A stretch of 64,000 bases of DNA from G963665085 sp963665085 (GCA_963665085.2 CAXXXS010000001.1:248001-312000), one strand, 5' to 3'. Shown: positions 1 through 9,983, numbered from the stretch's first letter. Notes: generated from the sequence alone by a model not told the origin. A program made the numbers and translations.

Positions 1-2128
1 TTCCTAAAGCATAAATATCCGAGCCAGGAGTTACAGGATAAAAACCCAAACTACTAAAAATATACCAAGCACTCATCTGTCCGGCATCGTCGTTACCACA
101 AAGTCCATTTACTGTAGGAATATACATTGATTTCAATATCATTCGGACACGTTCCTGGGTTTTGTATGGATGTCCGGTCCAATTATACAAGTACGGGATA
201 TGATGTCCCGGTTCATTCCCATGAATATAATTACCAATAATACCATCACGGGTAATATCTTCATTTTTTTCGATGTATTTATCGGCTAACTCCATTGTAA
301 ATAACGAATCCAAATGAATGCTAAACTGCTCTTTACCTCCCATCATCATAATCATTGTATCGATATTTTGTGGAACATAAAGTCCGTAATTCCATGCATT
401 ACCTTCAATAAATCCCTGTCCTTCTGTGTCAAGAGGATCAAAATTCTTCCTAAAGGTTCCATCCGACATCTTCGGCCTCATATAGCCAAGTGATGAATCA
501 TAAACATTCTTATAATAGTTTGATCGTTTAAGAAATTCTTGTTCAGTCTCTAATTCCCCCGCTTTTTTCGCAATCTGAGAGATACACCAATCGTTATAAG
601 CATATTCAAGCGTTTTTGTAACAGATGAATGACTCATATCATCAGGCACATATTTATAATCCAGGTATTCTCCTATACCTTCAAAATACCTGACGTTTGC
701 CGTACTTACAGAAGCTTGCAGTGCATGTTTGATGTCAAAATCGCCGACATTCTTCGCTATTGCATCAGCAATAACAGAAGTTGCATGATACCCGGTCATG
801 CACCAATTCTCATTTGCATAATGGCTCCAGATAGGTAACATATGGTGCACACTTTGATCATAATGCGCCAGCATCGATTTAATCATGTCATTGTTTCGCT
901 CTGGCTGGAGAATATTAAACAATGGATGTAAGGCCCTGTATGTATCCCAAAGAGAAAATATTGTGTAATTTGTAAATCCTTCTGATGCATGAATATTTTG
1001 ATCCAATCCACGATATTGACCATCTACATCTTCGTAAATTATTGGAGATAAAGCCGCATGATACATGGCTGTGTAAAAACTTACTTTATCTTCTTCTGTT
1101 ATTGTCTCAACCTTAATTTTTGAAAGCTCATTATTCCATTTTAACCCTGCCTCATCTTTTGTTTTTTCGAAATCCCAATGAGGAATTTCAGCCTCTAAAT
1201 TTTTCAGGGCCCCGGCAGTACTTACAGAGGACAATGCAAATTTCACATCGATCTTTTCTGCTTCTTCTGTATCGAAATTAAAATACGCACGTATCTCCTT
1301 CCCTGCCATTTCCGGAAAATTCTCATTCTCATTAAAGCGCCTGTAAAATCCATTGTATGTTTCTTTGTTATATTTTTTATACCCATAACTATTGAAAGGC
1401 TTTGAAAACTTCATCGCAAAAAACACTTTTCGTGTTCTGGCCCAACCTTTTGTTTGCCTGTATCCGGTTACAAGAGAATCATTTTCAACACGAACAAAAG
1501 TCCATACATTCTTATTTTTATGATGATACACGTTATAAATCATATCCAGGATGATATGAGAATCATCTGATTTTGGGAAAGTATATTGATGAAACCCTAC
1601 CCTTTCACTTGTAGTAAATTCAGCTTTAATTCCATAACTTTTTAAATCAACTTTATAATATCCGGGAGAAGCTACCTCATCTTCATGCGAAAAAACGGAA
1701 TAAAATCCTTTTTGCCCTTGTTCTGTTTTTATAGGCTCCAAGACTAATTCTCCTACAGTTGGCATTACTAAGAAGTCTCCTAAATCTGAATGACCTGTTC
1801 CACTAAAATTTGTGTGGGCAAAACCTAAAATTGTAGAATCACGGTATTGATAACCTGCACAATATTCATAAGTTGCCGCATTATAATTTCCTTCTTCATC
1901 ATACATCTCTTCAAAATTGGTTTGCGGGCTCAGTTGAACCATACCAAAAGGCACTGTAGCTCCAGGGAATACATGCCCCATCCTACTGGTTCCTATTAAT
2001 GGGTTAACATAGTGAGTAAGATCAGTTATCGATATTTGATTTTCTTTTGTATTCTTCAATTTATTTTCTCCATTCTGACAAGCAGATAGGCTCAATACGA
2101 TAAATAGCAAGGAAAAAAGTTTTTTCAT
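1..2128 (-). CDS. GH92 family alpha-mannosidase lipoprotein (partial, C-terminus off the left edge)
   Basis: The minus-strand frame is open from an ATG at 2128 to the window edge, about 709 residues of a family that usually has about 750, so only the extreme C-terminus is missing. The N-terminus is a lipoprotein signal with lipobox LSAC (Cys17), placing it in the outer membrane or periplasm. Visible family motifs are VNPLIGT and PGATVPFGM near residues 40-65, SGTGHSDLGDF, SLWDTYRALHPL, NEPGHHIPYLYNW, and GNDDAGQMSAWYIFSSLGFYP near the end. GH92 enzymes are calcium-dependent exo-alpha-mannosidases that trim alpha-1,2/1,3-linked mannose from N-glycans or yeast mannan. That is family knowledge; the linkage specificity cannot be read here. 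No SusC/SusD genes are visible, so membership in a polysaccharide utilisation locus is unknown. Confidence 0.96.
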   Translation of the reverse strand, partial: MKKLFSLLFIVLSLSACQNGENKLKNTKENQISITDLTHYVNPLIGTSRMGHVFPGATVPFGMVQLSPQTNFEEMYDEEGNYNAATYEYCAGYQYRDSTILGFAHTNFSGTGHSDLGDFLVMPTVGELVLEPIKTEQGQKGFYSVFSHEDEVASPGYYKVDLKSYGIKAEFTTSERVGFHQYTFPKSDDSHIILDMIYNVYHHKNKNVWTFVRVENDSLVTGYRQTKGWARTRKVFFAMKFSKPFNSYGYKKYNKETYNGFYRRFNENENFPEMAGKEIRAYFNFDTEEAEKIDVKFALSSVSTAGALKNLEAEIPHWDFEKTKDEAGLKWNNELSKIKVETITEEDKVSFYTAMYHAALSPIIYEDVDGQYRGLDQNIHASEGFTNYTIFSLWDTYRALHPLFNILQPERNNDMIKSMLAHYDQSVHHMLPIWSHYANENWCMTGYHATSVIADAIAKNVGDFDIKHALQASVSTANVRYFEGIGEYLDYKYVPDDMSHSSVTKTLEYAYNDWCISQIAKKAGELETEQEFLKRSNYYKNVYDSSLGYMRPKMSDGTFRKNFDPLDTEGQGFIEGNAWNYGLYVPQNIDTMIMMMGGKEQFSIHLDSLFTMELADKYIEKNEDITRDGIIGNYIHGNEPGHHIPYLYNWTGHPYKTQERVRMILKSMYIPTVNGLCGNDDAGQMSAWYIFSSLGFYPVTPGSDIYALG

Positions 2129-2311
2129 TTTATTAAAATTTTCTAAACGGATACAATTTAATTTTTAAGATTTCTTCAAAAATGACTCTTTTTAGTTTAT
2201 TTAGCAATAGCCAAAAATACAAGAACATGAGCAAGCACAAACAGCAACCAGCGATAATAAACTTACTGTTAAATCTTTATCCCTGGCAAATATTAAATTC
2301 CAGGTCAAAAT

Positions 2312-2357
2312 AAAAAACCTGCGCAAATTCAATTCTAAACTAGCGCAGGTTTTTTAT
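2312..2357 (-). terminator. Intrinsic terminator downstream of the yqeY-like gene
   Basis: A perfect inverted repeat AAAAAACCTGCGC / GCGCAGGTTTTTT with an 18-nt loop lies just after the stop of the minus-strand gene ending at 2375. The stem is GC-rich and has a T-run on both sides, so it could act in either direction. In context it ends the yqeY-like transcript before the GH92 gene. Confidence 0.8.
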
Positions 2358-2374
2358 ATATTTTAAAACCTATA

Positions 2375-2827
2375 TTACTTTGAGAGCAATTCTTTTACTT
2401 TCTGTGCAATAAGTTTACCTTCTGCTTTACCGGACAATTCTTTTGTGGCGGAGCCCATTACTTTTCCCATGTCCTGGGGACCAGAAGCTCCAACTTTTGA
2501 AATTATTTCAATTATTTTTTTTGTCAATTCTTCTTCACTCATTTGTTCCGGTAAATAAACAGAAATAATCTCTGCTTCTTTTATTTCCTTCTCGTAAAGA
2601 TCTTCCCGATTTTGTCCTTTATAAATATCAGCAGAATCTTTACGTTGCTTTACAAGTTTCTGAACTATTTTCAACTCCTCATCTTCGGTCAACTCCGCAC
2701 CAGCTGATTTTTCAGTTTTTGCCAAAGTAAATGCAGTTTTAATAGCTCTTATTGCTTCTAATTTCTCTTTTTCTTTATTCTTCATTGCTGATTTTAAATC
2801 AGCATTAATTTGTTCTGTAAGGCTCAT
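2375..2827 (-). CDS. GatB/YqeY domain-containing protein
   Basis: The product of about 150 residues starts MSLTEQINADLKSAMKNKEK and carries the all-helical YqeY fold: a first half rich in Lys/Glu helices, then KQRKDSADIYKGQNREDLYEKE and the C-terminal GPQDMGKVMG...KVKELLSK tail typical of the family. YqeY resembles the tail domain of the GatB amidotransferase subunit and is linked by annotation to tRNA-dependent amidation; its actual role is not settled. The frame could start ten codons upstream, but the ATG at 2827 matches family starts. It is a single gene, divergent from era and closed by its own terminator. Confidence 0.93.
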   Translation of the reverse strand: MSLTEQINADLKSAMKNKEKEKLEAIRAIKTAFTLAKTEKSAGAELTEDEELKIVQKLVKQRKDSADIYKGQNREDLYEKEIKEAEIISVYLPEQMSEEELTKKIIEIISKVGASGPQDMGKVMGSATKELSGKAEGKLIAQKVKELLSK

Positions 2828-2854
2828 TTTATAAAAATTTATAGGAATTGATTT

Positions 2855-2891
2855 CAAAGGTAGAAAAGAAATCTAATTTTTATAAGTCAAA
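2855..2891 (-). promoter_or_regulatory. Candidate promoter for the yqeY-like gene
   Basis: On the minus strand TACCTTTG (2862-2855) matches the Bacteroidota -7 element TAnnTTTG, and a TTTG lies upstream at 2891-2888. The 25-bp spacer is longer than the usual 19-21, so the -33 assignment is weak. The -7 element is 28 bp from the start codon. Confidence 0.45.
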
Positions 2892-2923
2892 TTTATATAT
2901 TCTTAGAAAAGCCAATTAATACG

Positions 2924-2931
2924 TATATTTG
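2924..2931 (+). promoter_or_regulatory. -7 element of era, probably giving a very short leader
   Basis: TATATTTG fits TAnnTTTG exactly and ends only 6 bp before the era ATG at 2938. No good -33 TTTG is visible at 19-20 bp upstream. If used, transcription would begin at or next to the start codon. Confidence 0.45.
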
Positions 2932-2937
2932 CGCATT

Positions 2938-3819
2938 ATGAAGCATCGATCGGGTTATGTAAATATTATTGGCAAGCCAAATGTTGGCAAGTCTACATTG
3001 ATGAATCAACTTGTTGGCGAGAAGTTATCAATAATAACATCCAAAGCGCAAACAACAAGACATCGAATTTTAGGAATAGTTAACAAACCAGAATATCAGA
3101 TAGTTTTTTCTGACACTCCTGGGATTATTGAACCAAAATATGAACTTCAAAAATCTATGATGAAGTTTGTAAACACAGCTTTTGTCGATGCTGATGTTAT
3201 CTTACTCGTTGTAGAGGTTAATGATAGTATTGAAGGTAATATGAATATCTTATCCCGATTAAAAACGCTGGAATTACCCATAATTATTGTCATAAACAAA
3301 ATTGATTTATCAGACCAGGAGAAACTAAATAATTTGGTTAATGAGTGGCTTGAAGAATTACCCAAAGCCAAAATAATTCCTATTTCTGCTTTACACCGGG
3401 CAAATATTAATCAATTAGAAGATTGTATATCAAGCTATTTACCCGAGGCTCCCCCTTATTACCCAAAAGACGAACTTACCGATAGGCCCGAACGTTTTTT
3501 TGTCTCAGAGATAATAAGGGAAAAAATTCTTACTTACTACAAAAAAGAAATTCCATACTCTGTTGAGGTAGAGATTGAATCTTTCAAGGAAAAGCCCGAG
3601 ATAATTGACATTCGCGCATTAATTTATGTAAACCGCGATAGCCAAAAGGGAATATTAATTGGAAAGGGAGGGCTCGCTTTAAAAAAAACAGGTTCTGCAG
3701 CAAGAATTGATATCGAGAAATTTTTGGATAAAAAAGTATTTCTTGAACTTTTTGTGAAAGTAAAAAAGAACTGGCGGGAAGATCCAAATCAATTAAAGAG
3801 ATTCGGGTATCAGGAATAA
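2938..3819 (+). CDS. era: GTPase Era
   Basis: A 293-residue protein with an N-terminal GTPase domain and a C-terminal KH RNA-binding domain. Visible are G1 (GKPNVGKST, about residues 11-19), the switch region TTRHRILG, G3 (DTPGI), G4 (NKID), and the KH loop ILIGKGG near residue 240. Era binds the 3' end of 16S rRNA and checks 30S subunit assembly at the inner membrane; that is family knowledge. The ATG at 2938 is preferred over a TTG three codons earlier because the -7 promoter element overlaps the latter. It is followed after 34 bp by der, so the two ribosome-assembly GTPases are probably cotranscribed. Confidence 0.97.
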   Translation: MKHRSGYVNIIGKPNVGKSTLMNQLVGEKLSIITSKAQTTRHRILGIVNKPEYQIVFSDTPGIIEPKYELQKSMMKFVNTAFVDADVILLVVEVNDSIEGNMNILSRLKTLELPIIIVINKIDLSDQEKLNNLVNEWLEELPKAKIIPISALHRANINQLEDCISSYLPEAPPYYPKDELTDRPERFFVSEIIREKILTYYKKEIPYSVEVEIESFKEKPEIIDIRALIYVNRDSQKGILIGKGGLALKKTGSAARIDIEKFLDKKVFLELFVKVKKNWREDPNQLKRFGYQE

Positions 3820-3853
3820 TCTGAAATAATTTATTTATTAGAAAAATATTTTA

Positions 3854-5158
3854 ATGGGAAACGTTGTAGCAATAGTAGGCCGTCCAAATGTTGGAAAATC
3901 AACTCTTTTTAACAGGCTAACAGAATCTAAAGATGCCATAGTTGATGAGACAAGTGGTGTAACCCGGGACAGACACTATGGAATATCTGAATGGAATGGA
4001 ATCGAATTTTCTGTAATAGATACAGGAGGGTTGGTTGTAAATTCTGACGATATCTTTGAAGAAGAAATTAGGAAACATGTTTTATTGGCTATAGAAGAAT
4101 GTGACATCATTATTTTTCTTGTAGATGTAAAAAACGGGATTACTGACCTGGATCTTGCTGTTGCCGACCTATTAAGAAGAAATAAAAAACCTGTTTTCCT
4201 GGTAGCCAATAAAATAGACAACAACAACCTTATTTTAGATGCCTCTGTATTTTATGGATTAGGCCTTGGAGAAGTTTATACCATTTCGGCAATTAGCGGA
4301 AGTGGTACTGGCGATTTGCTTGATAAACTTGTTTCGACTTTTAAGAAAGAGCCCCCAACAGAAGAAGTTGACATCCCAAAATTTGCTATTGTTGGCAGAC
4401 CTAATGTCGGAAAATCTTCGCTAATTAATTCCTTAGTCGGCGAAGAAAGAAATATAGTAACAAATATTGCTGGGACTACAAGAGACTCAATACATACCCG
4501 CTACAACAAATATAATTTTGATTTCTTTTTAATAGACACTGCGGGTCTCAGAAAAAAGACAAAAGTACATGAAGATATCGAATTCTATTCAGTACTACGA
4601 AGCATTCGAGCAATAGAATCTTCTGATGTTTGTTTGCTTCTTATAGATGCAACACAAGACATTGAAAACCAGGATTTGAATATTTTTCAAGTAGTTAAAA
4701 AGAATAAAAAAGGAATTGTTATCCTTGTTAACAAATGGGATTTAGTTGAAAAAGAAACAAAAACTGCAATTGAATACGAAAAAAGAATCCGTGAAAGGAT
4801 AGCCCCTTTTGATGATGTCCCAATTATTTTTACTTCTGCTATAACAAAACAGCGAATACAAAAGGTTCTTGAAACTGCTGTTCTGGTATATGAAAACAGA
4901 AAACAAAAATTATCTACAAACAAACTCAATGAAGTAATGCTGGAAGCAATTGAGAACTACTTACCTCCATCAGTTAAAGGAAAATATATAAAAATTAAAT
5001 ATGTAACACAACTTCGTTCTGCCACTCCAAGTTTTGTGTTCTTTTGTAACCTGCCTCAATATGTTAAAGAACCTTACAAAAGATATCTTGAGAATCAGAT
5101 TAGAAAAAATTTTAATTTTACTGGCGTTCCTATTCAAATTTACATGAGAAAAAAATAA
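3854..5158 (+). CDS. der: Ribosome biogenesis GTPase Der (EngA)
   Basis: A 434-residue protein with two tandem GTPase domains and a KH-like C-terminal domain, the hallmark of Der. The first P-loop is GRPNVGKST at residues 9-17 with DTGGL and NKID. The second is GRPNVGKSS near residue 180 with DTAGLRKKTK and NKWD. The KH-like domain occupies about 350-434, ending in the usual basic tail. Der is needed for 50S subunit maturation. The length is normal for the family. It follows era by 34 bp on the same strand, and no promoter was recognised between them. Confidence 0.98.
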   Translation: MGNVVAIVGRPNVGKSTLFNRLTESKDAIVDETSGVTRDRHYGISEWNGIEFSVIDTGGLVVNSDDIFEEEIRKHVLLAIEECDIIIFLVDVKNGITDLDLAVADLLRRNKKPVFLVANKIDNNNLILDASVFYGLGLGEVYTISAISGSGTGDLLDKLVSTFKKEPPTEEVDIPKFAIVGRPNVGKSSLINSLVGEERNIVTNIAGTTRDSIHTRYNKYNFDFFLIDTAGLRKKTKVHEDIEFYSVLRSIRAIESSDVCLLLIDATQDIENQDLNIFQVVKKNKKGIVILVNKWDLVEKETKTAIEYEKRIRERIAPFDDVPIIFTSAITKQRIQKVLETAVLVYENRKQKLSTNKLNEVMLEAIENYLPPSVKGKYIKIKYVTQLRSATPSFVFFCNLPQYVKEPYKRYLENQIRKNFNFTGVPIQIYMRKK

Positions 5159-5215
5159 ATTTATTCTTTTGTTATTTGGAACAAAAATTGCGCTAACGGG
5201 TTAAATAATAAACAC

Positions 5216-5704
5216 ATGAAAAGAATACTATTCATATTAGCAGCACTCATCTTATTTATTACTTGTTGTGAAGAGATTGAATTTTATTCAGAAATCCCGG
5301 AAGTTAGTTTTAAAGAATTCAGGTATGATGATTCTACCTTGGTCATTAACTTTGTTGATGGCGATGGTGATCTGGGGCTTTCACAGGCAGATACATCCGG
5401 CTCCTACAGTCCCGATTCTCTTTATTATAGAAATCTTTTCCTTTCATATTTTAGTTATGAGGCTACTGAATTTACGGAGATCGAGCTTAAGTCTTCGCCC
5501 AATTTAAGATTTGAGCAAATTCCAACTCCCGAAGGAAACAACAAAACTGTAAAAGGCACCATAGAAGTTAATTTATTCAGCAATCTTCCCGATCCTCTTC
5601 CTGATTCGTTTATGATAAAATTTTATATTGTTGACAGGGCATTGCATGAGAGTAACAGAGATTCTTCCGGTATTTTAACTTTTAATGAACTTTTAGAAGA
5701 ATAA
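5216..5704 (+). CDS. Small secreted lipoprotein of unknown function
   Basis: 162 residues with a hydrophobic N-terminus ending in a lipobox-like ITCC (Cys17/18), so probably a lipoprotein. The mature part is acidic and rich in Ser and Asp, with FVDGDGDLGLSQADTSGSY, an Asp-rich loop that could bind calcium (inference). The sequence otherwise resembles no family I can name. It lies 57 bp after der, possibly in the same transcript. Its stop codon is directly adjacent to the stop of the convergent propeller-SpoIIE gene (5704/5705), with no room for a separate terminator. Confidence 0.8.
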   Translation: MKRILFILAALILFITCCEEIEFYSEIPEVSFKEFRYDDSTLVINFVDGDGDLGLSQADTSGSYSPDSLYYRNLFLSYFSYEATEFTEIELKSSPNLRFEQIPTPEGNNKTVKGTIEVNLFSNLPDPLPDSFMIKFYIVDRALHESNRDSSGILTFNELLEE

Positions 5705-8700
5705 TTAAATCTTTAATCCCATAAACAGAACGTCATCCACTTGTTCCTCTCCATGTTTCCATTCTCTGAATGTGTTCTTTACTGTCTCATATTGTAGTTC
5801 CATTGGCTTTTGGTGCATATCGCGAAGCATATTTCTCAGCCTTACCATTTTAAATTTCTTACCAAGCGGACCGCCAAATTGATCAGGATATCCATCAGAA
5901 AACATATAAATAATATCTCCTTTGTTTAGTTGAAACCCTTGCTCTTCAAAATCTTTATCTTCTTTCTGCATATGCCCACCAACTGAACTTCTACTTCCTT
6001 TCAGATATATTTCTTCTCCGTCTTTATAAATAATTAATGGCCGCATAGCTGAAGCAAACCTTACAAAACGGTTTGTTAAATCTACTTCACAAACAATAAT
6101 ATCCATACCATCATTTGAGCGTTCTGCTTCAAGGTTCTGATTTAAAGTGTTTTTTAACTCATTATCAAGCATAAATAGTATTTCTGATGGAGAATTAACA
6201 TCCGAACGCATGCAAATATCTTTTATCAATGTTGTTCCAATCATTGACATGAATGCCCCTGGAACTCCATGACCTGTTGAGTCTGCACAAACAATTACAA
6301 ACTTCTCATCTTTAACTATATCGAACCAATAGAAATCTCCACTAACAATATCTCTTGGCTTATAAAACACAAATGAGCCTGAAAAATGATCCTGCAAACG
6401 CCTTATCGAAGGCAGAATACTTGCCTGAATTCTTTGTGCATAATTAATACTATCTGTAATATCCCTGTTCTTTAATTCTATCTCATTTTTCTGTGCAATC
6501 ACTTCTTTTGTACGAATTGCTAATTGATTTTCAAGATATTCTTGTAGTTGTTTCTGTTTGCTCTCCCTATATTTTATAATAACAAAAAACACGAAGATGA
6601 TAATAACAAAGGATGTAATGAAAAACCATAGTGTCTTCCAGAAAGGTTTTTTAATATCAATTTTAATTGTTAGAGGTTCATCATTATAAATTCCATCTTG
6701 ATTAAAGGCCCTCAACACAAAAGAATATTCGCCATCGCGAAGGTTATTGTATGTCTCTGTATTTACATGGGTTGGCTCCCCAAATTCCTGATCGAACCCT
6801 TGCCCTTCCAGCATATACTGGTAAACAACGCCTTCCGGAGCCTGATAATTTAAACCAATAAAATCAATCCTTAATTTATATGCCCCATATTTTAAAGAAA
6901 GCCCGTTTTTCAAATCAATGGGCTCATCATTTAAGTATGCCGACAATATATTTAGCATTGGAGGCGTATTGTTCACCTTATCTTGCTTGAAATTATAGCT
7001 TATTAGCCCATCTGTTGTCCCAATATATAATAATCCATCCTTATTCTTTGCTATTGCATTTAGATTACAATCTCCATTAAACCCATGTTCAGGTTCATAA
7101 ACATTAATTTTGTTGTTCGACGTATTCAATTGACTTAGCCCCTGGCGGTGCCCAACCCAAATGTTCCCATTGGGGTCAACTTCAATGCTATAACAAAAAT
7201 TAGATTTTAACCCACTTGTAGTTCTGTAATTATATACAGAGTCTTTCGTAAACCTGAATAATCCGTCCCGGTAAGATCCTGCCCAGATATCACCGGTTTG
7301 ATCCTGGGTAATCGCTTTAAATTCTATTTCACCCCTTTCTGTTTGAAGGCCGTCTCCACTCTCCAGCTTATCATCTTTGATATAATAAAGTGTATTTGTT
7401 TTTGTTGCAAGCCAACCTCTACCTTCCTTATCAAAATAGATATGAGAGATAGAATTATGAGGAAGGCCGTCGCGGGTGGTTAAATTAATTTCACTTTTTG
7501 TTTGTGGCGTAAGTATGTAAACGCCATTATTTGTTGCAAAATAAATTTTGTTTTGATAGCCTTCAATAAAATTTATCTGATTGCCTAGGGAGACATTTGA
7601 AAGATCGTATTTACTTGCCCACCTTCCATTTTTTCCAATTGTATAAACCCCTTTGTACTGTGTCCCTATCCATAATTTGCCATCTTCATCAAGATATAAA
7701 GACATTATTTTATCATCAGGCAAACCATTTGATTGATTGTATTCAACAATATCTTCTTTCTCGTAGATATTCTGCTTTTTAATATTTCCTTTTGAGGCTA
7801 TCCAATAATAATCCTCATCCGAAACAACCGCGGTAACATCACTGCCTTTATAAAACAAAAATGTCTCATCTTGCATTAAATCTACACCATTACTAAATGT
7901 ACCAAACCATTTGTTCCCTTCAACATCGATAAATATTGAACGAATAAAATTATGAGAAATTCCATTTTCTGGCACATAGTTTATGTATTTCAATGATTCG
8001 TTTGATTCTGGATTAATTAAACGAAATACACCATTCCCAAAAGTGCTTATCCACAAATTATTTTCTTTGTCTTCCAAAACAGATTGAATACTTTGCGTGG
8101 ACAAACCTACTTCATCTCCAACTTTATTAATTCTATAATTTCTAATTGAACTACTATTAAAATCCATTAAATAGAGACCTTCTCCATCTGTTCCTATCCA
8201 ATAGCAGTTTTCTTTGTTTGATTTTGCAATAGACTGAACTGAAATATATTCTAATTCATTAATAGTTAATAGTTCTTTTAAGAGATAGGGATCATCGGTT
8301 ATCTGGTATACTTTCATACCATCCATTGTTCCAATTAATAACAAACCTTCACTACTAATATTTAGTGTATTTATTAATGAATTCTCAAATGGTCCTGAAA
8401 TAACTTTTGTTGATAAATTTTCATCGATAACTAAAATACCGTTGTTCTGTGAGGCTACATATATTTTCTGATTGTATTCTGCAAAACTCGTTATTACCGA
8501 AGATATTGTGTCATTTGATGGCAATGGATTAATTACACCATCCTGGAGATAAAAAATCTCTCCGCTATTTATCCCAAACCATAGTGTTCCTTTACTATCT
8601 TTAAAACTGGTATTTACAACACCAGACAGGATACTGTCTGGGACCGACTGAAAATTAAACCCATCGAATCTACATAAACCTTCACCAGTCCCTACCCAAA

Positions 8701-8863
8701 TAAACCCATCTTTATCCTGGTTAATTGAGTAGACATAAGGATCGCATATCCCTTCCTGTGTGCTATAATTCTTAAAGTTATACGTTTGAGCAATACTTAA
8801 TAAAGTAGCAACAAACGATAAACTTGTTGCAAATACTATTTTTATTAGGGTTCTTTTCATCAT
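5705..8863 (-). CDS. Ligand-sensing propeller / SpoIIE-type PP2C serine phosphatase (membrane)
   Basis: 1052 residues. After a signal peptide come two-component-regulator propeller repeats (about 30-660) with recurring D..GFIWVGT.EGL, LWFGINSG, LWIGTQYKG and IWVGHRQGL units, then a Y_Y_Y domain (about 680-735), one transmembrane helix (about 740-762), a coiled linker (QLAIRTKEVIAQKNEIELKN), and a SpoIIE/PP2C phosphatase domain to the end (SGDFYWFD, CADSTGHGVPGAFMSMIG, MFSDGYPDQFGG). The metal-binding Asp residues are present. It probably senses a periplasmic signal and dephosphorylates a cytoplasmic anti-anti-sigma or similar partner. That is inference; no such partner gene is in the window. 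The usual histidine kinase output of this architecture is replaced by a phosphatase. It starts 25 bp after the next upstream gene and probably shares its transcript. Confidence 0.93.
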   Translation of the reverse strand: MMKRTLIKIVFATSLSFVATLLSIAQTYNFKNYSTQEGICDPYVYSINQDKDGFIWVGTGEGLCRFDGFNFQSVPDSILSGVVNTSFKDSKGTLWFGINSGEIFYLQDGVINPLPSNDTISSVITSFAEYNQKIYVASQNNGILVIDENLSTKVISGPFENSLINTLNISSEGLLLIGTMDGMKVYQITDDPYLLKELLTINELEYISVQSIAKSNKENCYWIGTDGEGLYLMDFNSSSIRNYRINKVGDEVGLSTQSIQSVLEDKENNLWISTFGNGVFRLINPESNESLKYINYVPENGISHNFIRSIFIDVEGNKWFGTFSNGVDLMQDETFLFYKGSDVTAVVSDEDYYWIASKGNIKKQNIYEKEDIVEYNQSNGLPDDKIMSLYLDEDGKLWIGTQYKGVYTIGKNGRWASKYDLSNVSLGNQINFIEGYQNKIYFATNNGVYILTPQTKSEINLTTRDGLPHNSISHIYFDKEGRGWLATKTNTLYYIKDDKLESGDGLQTERGEIEFKAITQDQTGDIWAGSYRDGLFRFTKDSVYNYRTTSGLKSNFCYSIEVDPNGNIWVGHRQGLSQLNTSNNKINVYEPEHGFNGDCNLNAIAKNKDGLLYIGTTDGLISYNFKQDKVNNTPPMLNILSAYLNDEPIDLKNGLSLKYGAYKLRIDFIGLNYQAPEGVVYQYMLEGQGFDQEFGEPTHVNTETYNNLRDGEYSFVLRAFNQDGIYNDEPLTIKIDIKKPFWKTLWFFITSFVIIIFVFFVIIKYRESKQKQLQEYLENQLAIRTKEVIAQKNEIELKNRDITDSINYAQRIQASILPSIRRLQDHFSGSFVFYKPRDIVSGDFYWFDIVKDEKFVIVCADSTGHGVPGAFMSMIGTTLIKDICMRSDVNSPSEILFMLDNELKNTLNQNLEAERSNDGMDIIVCEVDLTNRFVRFASAMRPLIIYKDGEEIYLKGSRSSVGGHMQKEDKDFEEQGFQLNKGDIIYMFSDGYPDQFGGPLGKKFKMVRLRNMLRDMHQKPMELQYETVKNTFREWKHGEEQVDDVLFMGLKI

Positions 8864-8888
8864 TTTGATAATTCTCTACCGTCTTATT

Positions 8889-9845
8889 TTATTTCACACC
8901 AATTGATGGTTTGTATTTAGGAACTCCTCCAATAGGGATAGATACAAATTTAAGATTTTCTCTGTATTGGTTTTGAACATAAATAACAACATTGTTATTT
9001 TTTATTGGAGGAGACTTCTGCTTATGGATTTGAATATCATAGGATGTGTTTTTTTCTGGATCCAATACTTTAAGTTCTGCTTCTACCCAATCATCTTCAT
9101 TAGAAACTTTAGTCATCTGGCCTCTTCGGGCAACTGATACGATTCGAATAAACCCATCATTATCCCAATCAAAATTAGACTGTAAAACAGACTCTGTTCG
9201 TTCATCAATATAAGGATAGATGTGTGAAACCTCATTTGGGTCGTCATGCATTCTAAATGCATATTCATAAGCAAAAGCATTTCCTCCCTCTACAGGAATG
9301 TTTTCTGTAGCAGAGGAACTAAGAAAAAACCTGTACATATTTCCATCATCTCCTTGTATCCCTTCAATAATTAGTTTAATTATATTACCAAAATACTCAT
9401 GATGTTCACCTTCCATAGGATTAAATGGCCCCAGTGTAAACCAGTCGTTATCATATTTTGGGTTTTGAGCCAAATACTTAGTAACCAGTAAATTTCCACT
9501 TTTATAATTTCCTACAGGATTCGTTTTTTGAGCATCTGGTTCGGAATAACAATTATCTCCCCCATAGACACTATATGACATTCGAGTATCAAATTCACCG
9601 TTTTGTTCATCATTTTCTCCACCAACATCAGCATCGAAAATCCTGATATAAATAGGATCTTTATGATCTCCAGGCACAGAAAAGAAAAATGTTTGCGAGA
9701 AGTCATCATCTCCCCATGATGTTTCTGCTTTCGGTCCAAAAGTCATTAAGAATGGTATATTTTCCTCATCCGAAGGAAATTTTTGCCCATAACTTATAGA
9801 AAGTGTAAAACAAACGAATACCAATAACGTTTTTATAATCTTCAT
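8889..9845 (-). CDS. Secreted protein of unknown function
   Basis: About 318 residues starting MKIIKTLLVFVCF with a signal peptide cleaved near SYGQ; the ATG at 9845 is chosen over one four codons earlier because it gives a normal signal. The mature protein is acidic, with Asp/Gly-rich stretches such as RIFDADVGGENDEQNGEFD and a second DWDNDGF loop, suggesting a calcium-bound beta-sandwich on the cell surface or in the periplasm (inference). I do not recognise a named family. It lies directly upstream of the propeller-SpoIIE phosphatase with a 25-bp gap. The two are likely cotranscribed, so this protein is a candidate periplasmic partner or ligand-binding factor for that sensor. Confidence 0.75.
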   Translation of the reverse strand: MKIIKTLLVFVCFTLSISYGQKFPSDEENIPFLMTFGPKAETSWGDDDFSQTFFFSVPGDHKDPIYIRIFDADVGGENDEQNGEFDTRMSYSVYGGDNCYSEPDAQKTNPVGNYKSGNLLVTKYLAQNPKYDNDWFTLGPFNPMEGEHHEYFGNIIKLIIEGIQGDDGNMYRFFLSSSATENIPVEGGNAFAYEYAFRMHDDPNEVSHIYPYIDERTESVLQSNFDWDNDGFIRIVSVARRGQMTKVSNEDDWVEAELKVLDPEKNTSYDIQIHKQKSPPIKNNNVVIYVQNQYRENLKFVSIPIGGVPKYKPSIGVK

Positions 9846-9983
9846 CTTAAAAATCACTAAAAAAAATTATTCATTAAACTTACCAAAAGCGGTTGATTAA
9901 TTTACTAATTTTTTGTTAGATATAATCAATTGCTATGATAATTATACTTAAGATTTAATTTGAAGTTGCGATTGATCTATTTT

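Noticed and set aside
629..838. Plus-strand open frame of 69 codons
   Set aside because: It lies fully inside the well-supported GH92 gene on the other strand.
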